Source: JAWMQL01 sp033283165
Lineage (GTDB): Bacteria > Pseudomonadota > Gammaproteobacteria > Pseudomonadales > Halieaceae
Direction: 5' to 3'
Assembly (NCBI GenBank): GCA_033283165.1
Contig: JAWMQL010000003.1
Span: 744,001-808,000, forward strand
DNA: 64,000 nucleotides
A program made the translations under genes and the position numbers. How positions within the stretch are numbered: position 1 is the first letter of the stretch; every line of letters begins with the position of its first letter. Shown here one piece after another: positions 1 through 8,018 of the stretch. The notes under the pieces are model-generated. The model was not told the DNA's origin. It saw only the letters and a list, made by a program, of their open reading frames with translations, and ran no database searches.

Positions 1-1017
1 ATAGACGCGGAGAACTTTCCCTTCTGCACCATCGAGCCGAACGCCGGGATCGTGCCGGTGCCGGACCCCCGCCAGACCCGAATCGCCGCCATCGTGAAAC
101 CGCAAAGGGAAATCGCGACCACCATGGAGTTCGTGGACATCGCCGGCCTGGTGGCGGGCGCATCCAAGGGAGAGGGACTGGGCAACCAGTTCCTGGCCAA
201 TATCCGCGAGACGGACGCGATCGCCCACGTGGTGCGCTGCTTCGAGGACGACAACGTCATCCACGTGTCGAATCAGGTAGACCCGCGCTCGGACATAGAG
301 GTAATCAACACCGAGCTGGCCCTGGCGGACCTCGAGAGCTGCGAGAAAAAGCTGCAGAGCGTCACCCGCACCGCCAAGGGCGGCGACAAGGAGGCCATTG
401 CCCTCAAGGCCCTGCTTGAGAACAAATTGTTGCCCCACCTCAACGAGGCGCGGCCGGTGCGCTCACTGGCCCTGGACGATAACGAACGGGTCCTGGTGAA
501 GCAGCTGTTCCTGCTCACCACCAAGCCGACCATGTATATCGCCAACGTGGACGAAGACGGCTTCGAGGACAACCCCCACCTGGACACCGTGCACGAAATC
601 GCCAGCAGCGAGGGGGCCGTCGTGGTGCCCATCTGCAACAAGCTGGAGTCTGAGATCGTCGAACTCGAAGACGAGGAACGGACTGAATTCCTGCTGGAAC
701 TGGGCATGGATGAGCCCGGCCTGAACCGGGTCATCCGGGCCGGTTACGAGTTGCTGGGCCTGCACACCTATTTCACCGCGGGTGTGAAGGAGGTCAGAGC
801 CTGGACCGTGCGGGTCGGCGCCACCGCCCCCGAGGCAGCCGGCGTTATTCATACGGATTTCCAGAAGGGTTTCATACGCGCCGAGGTAATAAGCTACCAG
901 GATTTTATCGACTATAATGGGGAACAGGGCGCCAAGGACGCTGGACGCTGGCGCCTGGAAGGAAAGGATTACGTGGTGCAGGACGGCGACATCATCCACT
1001 TCCGATTCAATGTCTGA
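1..1017 (+). CDS. ychF: Redox-responsive ribosome-associated ATPase YchF (5' partial)
   Basis: This is an Obg-family P-loop nucleotidase that prefers ATP and binds ribosomes. The reading frame is open from base 1, so the first roughly 25 residues, including the Walker A loop, lie outside the window. Visible parts are the G3-type segment VDIAGLVAGASKGEGLG, the family-specific NVDEDG motif where GTPases carry NKxD (the basis of ATP preference in this family), a helical insertion, and the C-terminal TGS domain ending in DYVVQDGDIIHFRFNV. The 338 visible residues fit the usual length of about 363. It ends 45 bp before the next gene on the same strand. No terminator hairpin is visible. Confidence 0.97.
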   Translation: MDAENFPFCTIEPNAGIVPVPDPRQTRIAAIVKPQREIATTMEFVDIAGLVAGASKGEGLGNQFLANIRETDAIAHVVRCFEDDNVIHVSNQVDPRSDIEVINTELALADLESCEKKLQSVTRTAKGGDKEAIALKALLENKLLPHLNEARPVRSLALDDNERVLVKQLFLLTTKPTMYIANVDEDGFEDNPHLDTVHEIASSEGAVVVPICNKLESEIVELEDEERTEFLLELGMDEPGLNRVIRAGYELLGLHTYFTAGVKEVRAWTVRVGATAPEAAGVIHTDFQKGFIRAEVISYQDFIDYNGEQGAKDAGRWRLEGKDYVVQDGDIIHFRFNV

Positions 1018-1062
1018 GAGCAGCGCACCAGCGGCGTATGCTGTCATTTTGAGGATCCTGAT

Positions 1063-1488
1063 ATGCGACAAACCCACACTATCTGCTGCGCGGCCCTGAT
1101 CGCAGGCCTGCTGGCGTCTGGCAATGCCCTGGCCGGAGAAGAGGAGGCCGGGACCTGGGACGATACCAAGGAAGCCACCGGGGAAGCCTGGGAAGCGACC
1201 AAGGAAGCGAGCAGTGAAGCCTGGGACGCCACCAAGGAGACCAGTGAAGAAGCCTGGGACGCCACCAAGGAAGGCGCCGAAAAAGGCTGGGACAAAACCA
1301 AGGAGGTCAGCGGCGAGGCCTGGGATGCCACCAAGGAAGGCACCGAAAAAGCCTGGGACAAGACCAAGGAGGTCAGCGGCGAGGCCTGGGATGCCACCAA
1401 GGAAGGCACCGAGAAGGCCGTGGAAAAGACCAAAGAGGTCAGCAAGGAGGCCTGGGAGGCCGTTAGCCCCGACGACGAATCCCAGTGA
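1063..1488 (+). CDS. Secreted amphipathic 11-residue-repeat protein
   Basis: The function is not recognised. The 141-residue product starts with a signal peptide (about 25 residues, cleavage near ALA-GE) and is then built almost entirely of about nine 11-residue units of the form EAWDATKExxx or KAWDKTKEVSG. Each unit places W, A and K/E at fixed positions, which predicts one long, highly charged amphipathic helix like those of apolipoprotein or LEA-type 11-mers. There is no membrane segment after the signal and no catalytic motif, so periplasmic or surface location is likely. Tandem DNA duplication has produced the middle units. A membrane or lipid surface binding role, or desiccation/osmotic protection, are guesses from composition only. 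It stands between ychF and the enoyl-CoA hydratase gene on the same strand. Confidence 0.8.
   Translation: MRQTHTICCAALIAGLLASGNALAGEEEAGTWDDTKEATGEAWEATKEASSEAWDATKETSEEAWDATKEGAEKGWDKTKEVSGEAWDATKEGTEKAWDKTKEVSGEAWDATKEGTEKAVEKTKEVSKEAWEAVSPDDESQ
1297..1428 (+). repeat. 66-bp tandem duplication inside the repeat-protein gene
   Basis: Two nearly identical 66-bp units (beginning with ACCAAGGAGGTCAGCGGCGA at 1297 and 1363) encode two 11-residue repeats each. The rest of the gene repeats at 33 bp with more drift. The near identity shows a recent duplication, so copy number probably varies between strains. Confidence 0.85.
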
Positions 1489-1522
1489 CACCCTGCCCGC
1501 ACCCGCTCGGCCCATAGTATAG

Positions 1523-1550
1523 TGGCGGCATTCCAGCCGGAGAGCCGCCA
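1523..1550 (+). promoter_or_regulatory. Hairpin placing the enoyl-CoA hydratase RBS in its loop
   Basis: TGGCGGC (1523-1529) pairs with GCCGCCA (1544-1550). The 14-nt loop carries the purine-rich GGAGA Shine-Dalgarno sequence, and the last stem base is the A of the ATG at 1550. The structure could modulate translation initiation. This is seen in sequence only and may be chance in GC-rich DNA. Confidence 0.35.
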
Positions 1551-2353
1551 TGTCCTTTGTCACCGTTGAAAATCCCCGCCCGGGGGTGCGCCTGATCAGT
1601 CTCAACCGTCCGGAACGCATGAATGCCATGGCGTTCGATGTCATGGTGCCCTTCCGGGAGGCCCTGCTGGAGGCGGGAGATGACAACAGCATCCGCGTGC
1701 TGGTGATCAGCGGCGCCGGGGACGGGTTTTGCGCCGGCGCCGACCTGGAGGACCCGGGTTGGCTCGATGTGTTCGACGGCCTGACGGTGCCGGGCATCGC
1801 GCGCCGCGCCATGCGTATCCTGGAGGACGTGGTGCGCACTATTCACGACCTGCCACAGCCGGTCATCGCCGCCGTCAATGGTGCCGCCATCGGCGGCGGG
1901 TTCTGTCTGGCCATGGCCGCGGACATCCGCGTCGCCTCGGAGCGGGCTTATTTTCGACCGGCGGGTATCAACAATGGCCTGACCTCGGCCGAACTGGGCC
2001 TCAGTTACCTCCTGCCCCGTGCAATCGGCACCAGCCGCGCCTTTGAAATCATGCTGACCGGCCGCGACGTGGACGCCCTCGAGGCAGCCGACATCGGGCT
2101 GGTCTCCCGCACCGCGCACCCCGACCAGCTGCTGGAGGAGTGCTACGACATGGCCGCCCGCATTACCGGGTTCAGCCAGTTGGGCGTGGAAATGAGCAAG
2201 CAGATGCTATGGACCGGCGTGGATGCCGGCAGCCTGCACAGTCACATGAACCACGAGGGGCACAGCCAGCTGCTGGTACGTTTGACCACCCAGAACTTCG
2301 AGGAGGCCATCCGCGCCCGCAGGGAGGGGCGCAAGCCGGAATACCGCGACTGA
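1550..2353 (+). CDS. Enoyl-CoA hydratase/isomerase family protein
   Basis: This 267-residue crotonase-fold enzyme would act on CoA thioesters, typically hydrating 2-enoyl-CoA in beta-oxidation. The N-terminal strand block ends in the oxyanion-hole segment GFCAGADLEDPG (about residues 58-69). The second oxyanion segment is NGAAIGGGFCLAMAADIRVA (about 105-124). The FRPAGINNGLTSAELGLSYL region contains a Glu (SAELG) at the usual catalytic position. The length is normal for a single-domain crotonase. It ends 10 bp from the convergent MFS gene. The exact substrate cannot be read from sequence, and a hydratase cannot be separated from an isomerase or CoA hydrolase by eye. Confidence 0.9.
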   Translation: MSFVTVENPRPGVRLISLNRPERMNAMAFDVMVPFREALLEAGDDNSIRVLVISGAGDGFCAGADLEDPGWLDVFDGLTVPGIARRAMRILEDVVRTIHDLPQPVIAAVNGAAIGGGFCLAMAADIRVASERAYFRPAGINNGLTSAELGLSYLLPRAIGTSRAFEIMLTGRDVDALEAADIGLVSRTAHPDQLLEECYDMAARITGFSQLGVEMSKQMLWTGVDAGSLHSHMNHEGHSQLLVRLTTQNFEEAIRARREGRKPEYRD

Positions 2354-2363
2354 CACCGGCCGC

Positions 2364-3578
2364 CTACTCCGCCGCACCAGGCCTGGCCAGCTTGAGCGGC
2401 ACCAGCAGCAGTCCGGACACAACCATACCAGCACAACACAGGAACAGGGCCGAAACGTAGCTGCCACTGGTGTCATACAAACGGCCCACCACGGCAAAGC
2501 TGGGCATCACGCACAGGGTAATCACCGGGCCCATCATGCCCATGGCGCGACCGTAACTCAACAGGCCGAACACCCGGGCCATGAGCGCGCCCCAGACCGG
2601 CAACATGCCACCGGCAGCCAGGCCGATGGCTACCGAGGCGCACAGGATCAGTGGATAGGCCGGCTCCAGCGCCAGCACCAGGAATCCTGACAGCACCAGC
2701 AGTTGGGCCACCGCCAGGCCGGTTTTCAGGTTGAGTTTGTCCGCCAGGGCGCCAAACACCAGCTTGCCGATAAACCCGGTGATAGCAATGACCATGATCA
2801 GGGTGGAGGCCGCACCCTGCTCATGTCCCAAGTGCAGGGCATAGGGGCTGAGATTCGCCAGCACCACCGAGTAGGTACTGAACAGCAGGCCCAGGCTCAG
2901 GCCCAGGAACCAGAACCCGGGGTGGCGCAGAATCTGGCCGGAGGACAATTGCGGGCCCTGCTCCGAATTAACACCGCCATCCGGCTCGGGCTCCGGTTGC
3001 AGTCCGACGTCGGCGGGCCGGCCCCGCACCAACCCCGCCACCACCGGCAACATGACCAGCAGAACGGCCACTGCCAGCCACTCCAGTGCCGCGCGCCAGC
3101 CGATCTCGCTGATACCCAGCCCCAGCAGCTTGGGTACCAGCATCCCGCCCACCGACGTGCCGATGGCCGCTATGCCCAGTGCCCTGCCCCGGGTCGTGGT
3201 AAACCAGCGCGTTATGGCGGTGGAGGCACTCATGGAGCCGGCAAAGGCGTTGGCCACGGCCATGGTGAGCCCGAACACGATAATGAATTCCAGGATGACG
3301 CGGCTGCTGGCCAGCCACCACAGGCCGACCGCCAGCACCAGTGCGCCTCCCGTCATGAGCCAGCGCACCGGGTACCGGTCCAGCATGATGCCACCCACGG
3401 GCATCATGACCAGCCCGAGCAGGGTGCCGCAGGTAAAGCCGTACATCACCTGCTCCAGGCTGACCCCGAACTCGTCCCGCACCGGCGCCACCAGCAAACT
3501 GGCGGCGTAGGTGAAAAATCCGATGACGAACAACTGGGCGACGAACACCCCGGCGACAACACGCCAACCATAGAACAT
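2364..3578 (-). CDS. MFS transporter, monocarboxylate/oxalate-formate antiporter type
   Basis: This is a twelve-helix major facilitator carrier of about 404 residues in the inner membrane. It starts MFYGWRVVAGVFVAQLF, a typical N-terminus for the oxalate:formate antiporter/monocarboxylate branch of MFS. That, together with an AAGG Shine-Dalgarno about 9 nt upstream, is why the start is placed at 3578 rather than 14 codons further out. The A-like motif after helix 2 reads MLDRYPVRW, and a hydrophilic central loop (about residues 195-220) separates the two halves. It converges with the enoyl-CoA hydratase gene. A small carboxylate substrate is suggested by subfamily only. Confidence 0.88.
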   Translation of the reverse strand: MFYGWRVVAGVFVAQLFVIGFFTYAASLLVAPVRDEFGVSLEQVMYGFTCGTLLGLVMMPVGGIMLDRYPVRWLMTGGALVLAVGLWWLASSRVILEFIIVFGLTMAVANAFAGSMSASTAITRWFTTTRGRALGIAAIGTSVGGMLVPKLLGLGISEIGWRAALEWLAVAVLLVMLPVVAGLVRGRPADVGLQPEPEPDGGVNSEQGPQLSSGQILRHPGFWFLGLSLGLLFSTYSVVLANLSPYALHLGHEQGAASTLIMVIAITGFIGKLVFGALADKLNLKTGLAVAQLLVLSGFLVLALEPAYPLILCASVAIGLAAGGMLPVWGALMARVFGLLSYGRAMGMMGPVITLCVMPSFAVVGRLYDTSGSYVSALFLCCAGMVVSGLLLVPLKLARPGAAE

Positions 3579-3709
3579 AGTCCAGAACCTTGTGATCGCC
3601 TGACACGGCGCCTGTGGCAACCATAACCGCGCCCGGATACCCTGCGCAACAGTCGCTTTGCAGGTCCGGGCTGACTATCTTGACCTGACCCGACAATGTC
3701 GGCCTTCGT

Positions 3710-4771
3710 TCACCGCTGCCGGGCGGACCTGAAATCATGCGGGGTGCATCCGGCCCAGCGCCGGAACGCCGTGCGAAAACTGCGCGCGTCAGCGTAGCCA
3801 AGCTGGCCGGCCACCGCCTCAACCGTCATCTGCGTCGACCGCAAATATTGCCGCGCCAGTGCGAACTGCTCTTCGTCCACAAGGGCCCGATAGGTCATGC
3901 CCAGGGCCGCGAGCTTGCGTCGCAGACCGCGGGCACTGATACCGAATTGCGCCGCTGCCTGCTCCAGTCCGGGCGGCTTGCCCTTGCCTTCCCGCACCAT
4001 ACTGCGCAGGGTGTCCAGCATCCCCTCGCCTTCAACCAGTGATGCCTTGCTTTGCCGGCACAGTTCGCGAAACAGCGCGGCGTATTCCGGTTGCGGGTGT
4101 GGCAACTGCATGGCGGCGGTGGCAAGCGGCAGCAGGAGTGCATTGCGTTCGCAATTGAAGGAAACAGGACAGCCAAACCAGTCCTGTAGCCAGTGCTTGT
4201 CCAGGTCTTTATCTGGACGTGCCAACTGAATGGCGGCAAAACGCATGGGCTCGCCCGCAAGATCGTTGAACATCCGCTGCAGTGAGGCCACAGTGCTGTC
4301 TACTTCGAGCATAGCCGCTGCTTTGTCCGCGGCCGACGGATGCAGGGTAAGACAACGGCAAGCGCGCCCGTGAACGGAATCGGTGGTCAGCTGATTGTGA
4401 GAGGCCCAGCTGATCAGGGGCGCAAACTCTGTCAGGAGTGCCAGCGCCTCGTCGACGGTCGCAGTGCCGAGCACCGCATAACCCAGGATGCCGTAGTTTG
4501 CGGCAGAAAGTTGCGCCCCCACCCGGAAGCCCAGCATGGGATCGTGGTTGAAGTGCGCCACGCGGGTATACAGGCTCATTTCCTGCGCCAGGGTCAGTCG
4601 CAGCCCGGGTCGCTGCAGGAAGTCGAGGGGCAGTTCCAGGCCGGCCAGTAGTCGCTCCAGGGCCACCGACTGGCTGTCTACCAGTTCCCGAATCATCAGG
4701 CGCAGCTCAAAGTTGTTTAGCAACCCCCGCACCGAAACGTGGGATTTATCCACAGGGTTATTTTTGACCAT
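3710..4771 (-). CDS. AraC-family regulator with arabinose-binding-like N-terminal domain
   Basis: This 353-residue transcription factor has an N-terminal half (about residues 15-220) typical of the OruR/ArgR-type AraC proteins: VRGLLNNFELRLM, then a GYAVLGTATVDEAL segment. The C-terminal 100 residues form the double helix-turn-helix, with SARGLRRKLAALGMTYRALV as recognition helix 1 and QLGYADARSFRTAFRRWAG as the family signature. It is transcribed divergently from the two-flavoprotein/GcvT-like operon, with 101 bp between start codons, so that operon is the most likely target. The ligand is unknown. Confidence 0.9.
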   Translation of the reverse strand: MVKNNPVDKSHVSVRGLLNNFELRLMIRELVDSQSVALERLLAGLELPLDFLQRPGLRLTLAQEMSLYTRVAHFNHDPMLGFRVGAQLSAANYGILGYAVLGTATVDEALALLTEFAPLISWASHNQLTTDSVHGRACRCLTLHPSAADKAAAMLEVDSTVASLQRMFNDLAGEPMRFAAIQLARPDKDLDKHWLQDWFGCPVSFNCERNALLLPLATAAMQLPHPQPEYAALFRELCRQSKASLVEGEGMLDTLRSMVREGKGKPPGLEQAAAQFGISARGLRRKLAALGMTYRALVDEEQFALARQYLRSTQMTVEAVAGQLGYADARSFRTAFRRWAGCTPHDFRSARQR

Positions 4772-4872
4772 CTATATGACCCATATTATCCCCACATTGT
4801 CCCCTATCGGCCCTGCCCATTCCAGTGCCGCACCTTTAAGCTGACGCCGATGCCTGCAGATACTGTGAAGTA

Positions 4873-6492
4873 ATGAAAGGGAATCAATTCGACGCCATCG
4901 TGATCGGCGCCGGTCACAACGGCCTCACAGCGGGGGCCTACCTGGCCAGGGCTGGACTCAGGACCCTGGTAGTAGAGAAAAACGACTACATCGGCGGCGC
5001 GGCAGTCAGTCGCGAGTTGCATGCGGGCTGGCTGTACTCCAACTGTTCCTATGTGTGCAGCCTGCTGCGCCAATCCATTCACCGCGACCTGAACCTGACC
5101 AAACACGGTCTGATGATCGTGCCCTACGCCGGCAGCACCAATTTCGCGCGCAATGGCGATTACATCGCCGAGTACCCCGACCCCGACATGCAATACCGGG
5201 AATACCGCCGCCACTCCTTGCGTGATGCGGACGCCATGCATCGCTACGAGGCGGACCTGATGCGCTATGCGAGGTTCATACGCCACTTCCTGCTGCGCAC
5301 CCCGGCTGACCCGACCTCCTTCAGGCCGCGGGACATCGGCGAAATGTTGTTCATGGCCAGAAAATTCGCGGACATGGGGGAAGAGCAGGTCTACGAATTC
5401 ATCCGCTTCCTGACCATGAGTGCGGGGGACTTCCTGGACGAGTATTTCGAGAATGACCTGATCAAGTCGATGCTGGCGATCAGTTCCATCATCGGTACTG
5501 CCCTGGGCGTTTATTCGCCCGGCACTGCCTACGTACTCCTGCACCACGTAATGGGCGATGTCGACGGGGCGGTCGGCGCATGGGGCCTGGCGCGCGGCGG
5601 TATGGGTGCAATTTCCAACGCCATCGCCGGTGCCCTGCGGGAATTCGGGGGAGAAATACGCACTGAGGCGCCGGTACGGCGAATTCTGGTCAAAAACGGC
5701 AAGGTGCTGGGCGTGGCGCTGGAAAACGGTGAAGAGATACACGCCGACATCGTGGTCTCCAATCTCGATCCCAAGCGCACCTTCACCCGTATCATGGAGA
5801 AAGAGGACATTCCCGCCGACCTGCGCAAAAAGGCCGAAAATTTCAGGATTCGCGGATCCTCCGGCAAGGTGAACATGGCTCTGACCGGTATGCCCGATTT
5901 CCCTTCACTGCCGCCGGGACACGAATTGCGCAAGGGCTCTTTCCAGTTTCTCGATTCACTGGAGCGAATGGAGCGTGCCTACGACGACTGGAAGCACGGG
6001 CGCTGGTCGGAGGACCCCTTTATCGAGATGACCCAGTCTTCCGTCTGGGATCCCACCCTGGCGGCACCCGGCCACTATTTCGTATCCTGCTTTATCCAGT
6101 ACTGTCCGGCGGAAGTTGAAGGTGGCTGGACCCCTGAGAAGCGCGATGCCTTCGGTCGGACAGTTATCGACCAGATAAGCCGGTATTCACCGAATTTCCG
6201 CAATCTGATCGCCCACATGGAGGTGCGCACCCCTTTTGAAATCGAACAGGAAGTCGGCCTGACCGAAGGCAACATTTTCCAGGGAGAACTCACGATCGAC
6301 CAGCTCATGTTCAACCGCCCCTTTCCCGGTTACTCCCAGTACCGGGGCCCGGTCAAGGGCATGTATATGTGCGGGTCCGGCACCCACCCCGGTGGTGGCG
6401 TGTCGTCAGCCTGTGGCGCCAACTCTGCGCGGGAGATATTGCGTGACCTGAAGCGCCCCAATGTGGTTCCTGAGGACGACGTCGATGAGTAG
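4873..6492 (+). CDS. PYROXD2/phytoene-desaturase-like FAD oxidoreductase (first of pair)
   Basis: This 539-residue flavoprotein of the phytoene dehydrogenase/amine oxidase superfamily has an N-terminal Rossmann FAD fold, VIGAGHNGLTAGAYLARAG (about residues 10-28), followed by the E at the end of strand 2 (LVVEKNDYIGG). The C-terminal FAD-binding signature is MYMCGSGTHPGGGVSSACGA. No carotenoid genes are nearby, so oxidation of a C-N or C-C bond in a small amine-type substrate is more plausible than carotenogenesis, by context only. It overlaps the next gene by 8 bp (ATGAGTAG), which shows translational coupling. It is the first gene of a three-gene operon divergent from the AraC regulator. 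Confidence 0.85.
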   Translation: MKGNQFDAIVIGAGHNGLTAGAYLARAGLRTLVVEKNDYIGGAAVSRELHAGWLYSNCSYVCSLLRQSIHRDLNLTKHGLMIVPYAGSTNFARNGDYIAEYPDPDMQYREYRRHSLRDADAMHRYEADLMRYARFIRHFLLRTPADPTSFRPRDIGEMLFMARKFADMGEEQVYEFIRFLTMSAGDFLDEYFENDLIKSMLAISSIIGTALGVYSPGTAYVLLHHVMGDVDGAVGAWGLARGGMGAISNAIAGALREFGGEIRTEAPVRRILVKNGKVLGVALENGEEIHADIVVSNLDPKRTFTRIMEKEDIPADLRKKAENFRIRGSSGKVNMALTGMPDFPSLPPGHELRKGSFQFLDSLERMERAYDDWKHGRWSEDPFIEMTQSSVWDPTLAAPGHYFVSCFIQYCPAEVEGGWTPEKRDAFGRTVIDQISRYSPNFRNLIAHMEVRTPFEIEQEVGLTEGNIFQGELTIDQLMFNRPFPGYSQYRGPVKGMYMCGSGTHPGGGVSSACGANSAREILRDLKRPNVVPEDDVDE

Positions 6493-8017
6493 GGAGGTGA
6501 TCATCATCGGCGGCGGCCACAATGGGCTGGCCTGCGCGGCCTACCTCGCCAGGGCCGGAAAGCAGGTCACCGTACTGGAGGCGAGCACCCGGTTGGGCGG
6601 CCTTGGCGCGACCCGTGAATTCGCGCCGGGGTTTCGGGCTTCAGTGGCACATACACTACCCCAGTTGGATAAAAAGCTGGTAGATGACCTCAATCTCACC
6701 CGGCACCGCTTTACCCTGGCAGCCGAGAACCTGCCCACGGTGGCCCTTGGCACTGACGGCAGGCATATCATCGTGACCCCGGGTGGTCTTGAGGGTGCCA
6801 GCGCGAAGGACAGTGCCGCCTATGCCGAATACCGGCGCCTGCTGAACAGGTTCGCCAGCGCGGTCAAACCCTTCTGGTACAAGCGGCCCCCACGCATCGA
6901 CGGCGGCAGCAGAGGCGACCTGCTGACGCTCGGGCAGTTTGCCTGGAATCTTCGCAGGCTGGGCAAGGAGGACGTGCGCGAAATGATGCGCATGATCGCC
7001 CTGCCGGCCCGCGACCTGATGGATGAATTCTTTGACAGCCCGCTGCTGAAAGGGGCGCTGAGCTGGGATGCCAATGTCGGCAGTCGTCTGGCACCGCGCT
7101 CGCCCAACAACGCAGTGATTGCCCTGTTGCTGCGGATGAGCGGCGACCTGACCGGGGGACTGCCGCTGCCGCGTGGTGGCGTTGGCGGCCTGACCGATGC
7201 GCTGGCCGAGTCCGCCACTGCCTTCGGGGCAGACCTTCGTACCGAAACCCGGGTCGAAAAGGTCCTGGTGAGCAACGGTCGCGCGACCGGTGTGAGGCTT
7301 GTCGACGGGGTCGAGCTGCAGGCACCGGTCGTCGTTTCCAATGCCGACCCGAAGACCAGCTTTCTGGACCTGGTAGGTGCACAGCATCTGGACGTGCAGT
7401 TTACTCACCGTATCAATCGCCTGCGGACCGGCGGCATGGTTGCCAAGCTGCACCTGGCGCTGGACCGGCTGCCCGACTTTAGCGGACTCGCCGACCCGCG
7501 CGGTCGCCTCCTGTTGACCCGAAACATGGACAGCATCGAGAACGCCTTCGACGCGGCCAAGTATGGTGACTTTGCACCAGAGCTGCCGATGGAAGTCCTG
7601 ATCCCCAGCTTGCAGGATGACAGCCTTGCACCCGCCGGCAAACACGTCCTGTCGGCACAGGTACAATATGCGCCCTATGACCTGAAGACAGGTTGGCAGA
7701 ACCGGCGTGACGAATTCCTGGAAGCCTGCCTGGCCAGCCTGGCCAGCTATGCGCCAGACATTCGAGACTGCATCAACGCGACGGAATTGCTCACACCCAC
7801 CGACCTGGAGACCATGTTCGGCGCCCGTGGCGGTCACTGGCACCAGGCCGAATTCGCCATCGACAACTGGTGGGTACAACGGCCGACCTATGGCGCCTCG
7901 CAATACAGGACCCCGGTAACCGGCTTTTACCTGTGCGGCGCGGGCAGTCACCCCGGCGGCGGCATCATGGGCGCCGCAGGCGCCAATGCCGCCCGGGCCG
8001 TGATGGAGGAGAACTGA
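6485..8017 (+). CDS. PYROXD2/phytoene-desaturase-like FAD oxidoreductase (second of pair)
   Basis: The start is set at the ATG at 6485, which overlaps the stop of the upstream gene and immediately precedes the FAD-binding strand REVIIIGGGHNGLACAAYLA. The resulting 510 residues are a clear paralogue of the upstream protein, with the same C-terminal signature (YLCGAGSHPGGGIMGAAGAN). The two paralogues are adjacent and co-translated, which suggests a heteromeric flavoenzyme or two consecutive oxidations. The next gene, GcvT-like, follows after 1 bp. Together they resemble the separate parts of dimethylglycine or sarcosine dehydrogenase (FAD oxidase plus folate domain). That functional reading is inference. 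Confidence 0.85.
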   Translation: MSREVIIIGGGHNGLACAAYLARAGKQVTVLEASTRLGGLGATREFAPGFRASVAHTLPQLDKKLVDDLNLTRHRFTLAAENLPTVALGTDGRHIIVTPGGLEGASAKDSAAYAEYRRLLNRFASAVKPFWYKRPPRIDGGSRGDLLTLGQFAWNLRRLGKEDVREMMRMIALPARDLMDEFFDSPLLKGALSWDANVGSRLAPRSPNNAVIALLLRMSGDLTGGLPLPRGGVGGLTDALAESATAFGADLRTETRVEKVLVSNGRATGVRLVDGVELQAPVVVSNADPKTSFLDLVGAQHLDVQFTHRINRLRTGGMVAKLHLALDRLPDFSGLADPRGRLLLTRNMDSIENAFDAAKYGDFAPELPMEVLIPSLQDDSLAPAGKHVLSAQVQYAPYDLKTGWQNRRDEFLEACLASLASYAPDIRDCINATELLTPTDLETMFGARGGHWHQAEFAIDNWWVQRPTYGASQYRTPVTGFYLCGAGSHPGGGIMGAAGANAARAVMEEN

Positions 8018-8018
8018 C

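Noticed and set aside
1140..1460. Possible CRISPR-like repeat array
   Set aside because: The repeats are contiguous coding units without spacers, and no cas genes are in the window.
1124..1522. Pro/Lys/Arg-rich repeat frame on the plus strand
   Set aside because: It is a +1 shadow of the 11-residue-repeat gene. The chosen frame has a signal peptide and good helical periodicity.
463..1839. 458-codon open frame on the minus strand with LGFVPGFFGAFLGG repeats
   Set aside because: The repeats are the antisense of the WDATKE-coding repeats, and the frame crosses ychF, the repeat gene and the enoyl-CoA hydratase.
4873..8017. Carotenoid biosynthesis genes
   Set aside because: The flavoproteins resemble phytoene desaturases, but no phytoene synthase, cyclase or prenyltransferase gene is nearby, and the third operon gene is folate-dependent.
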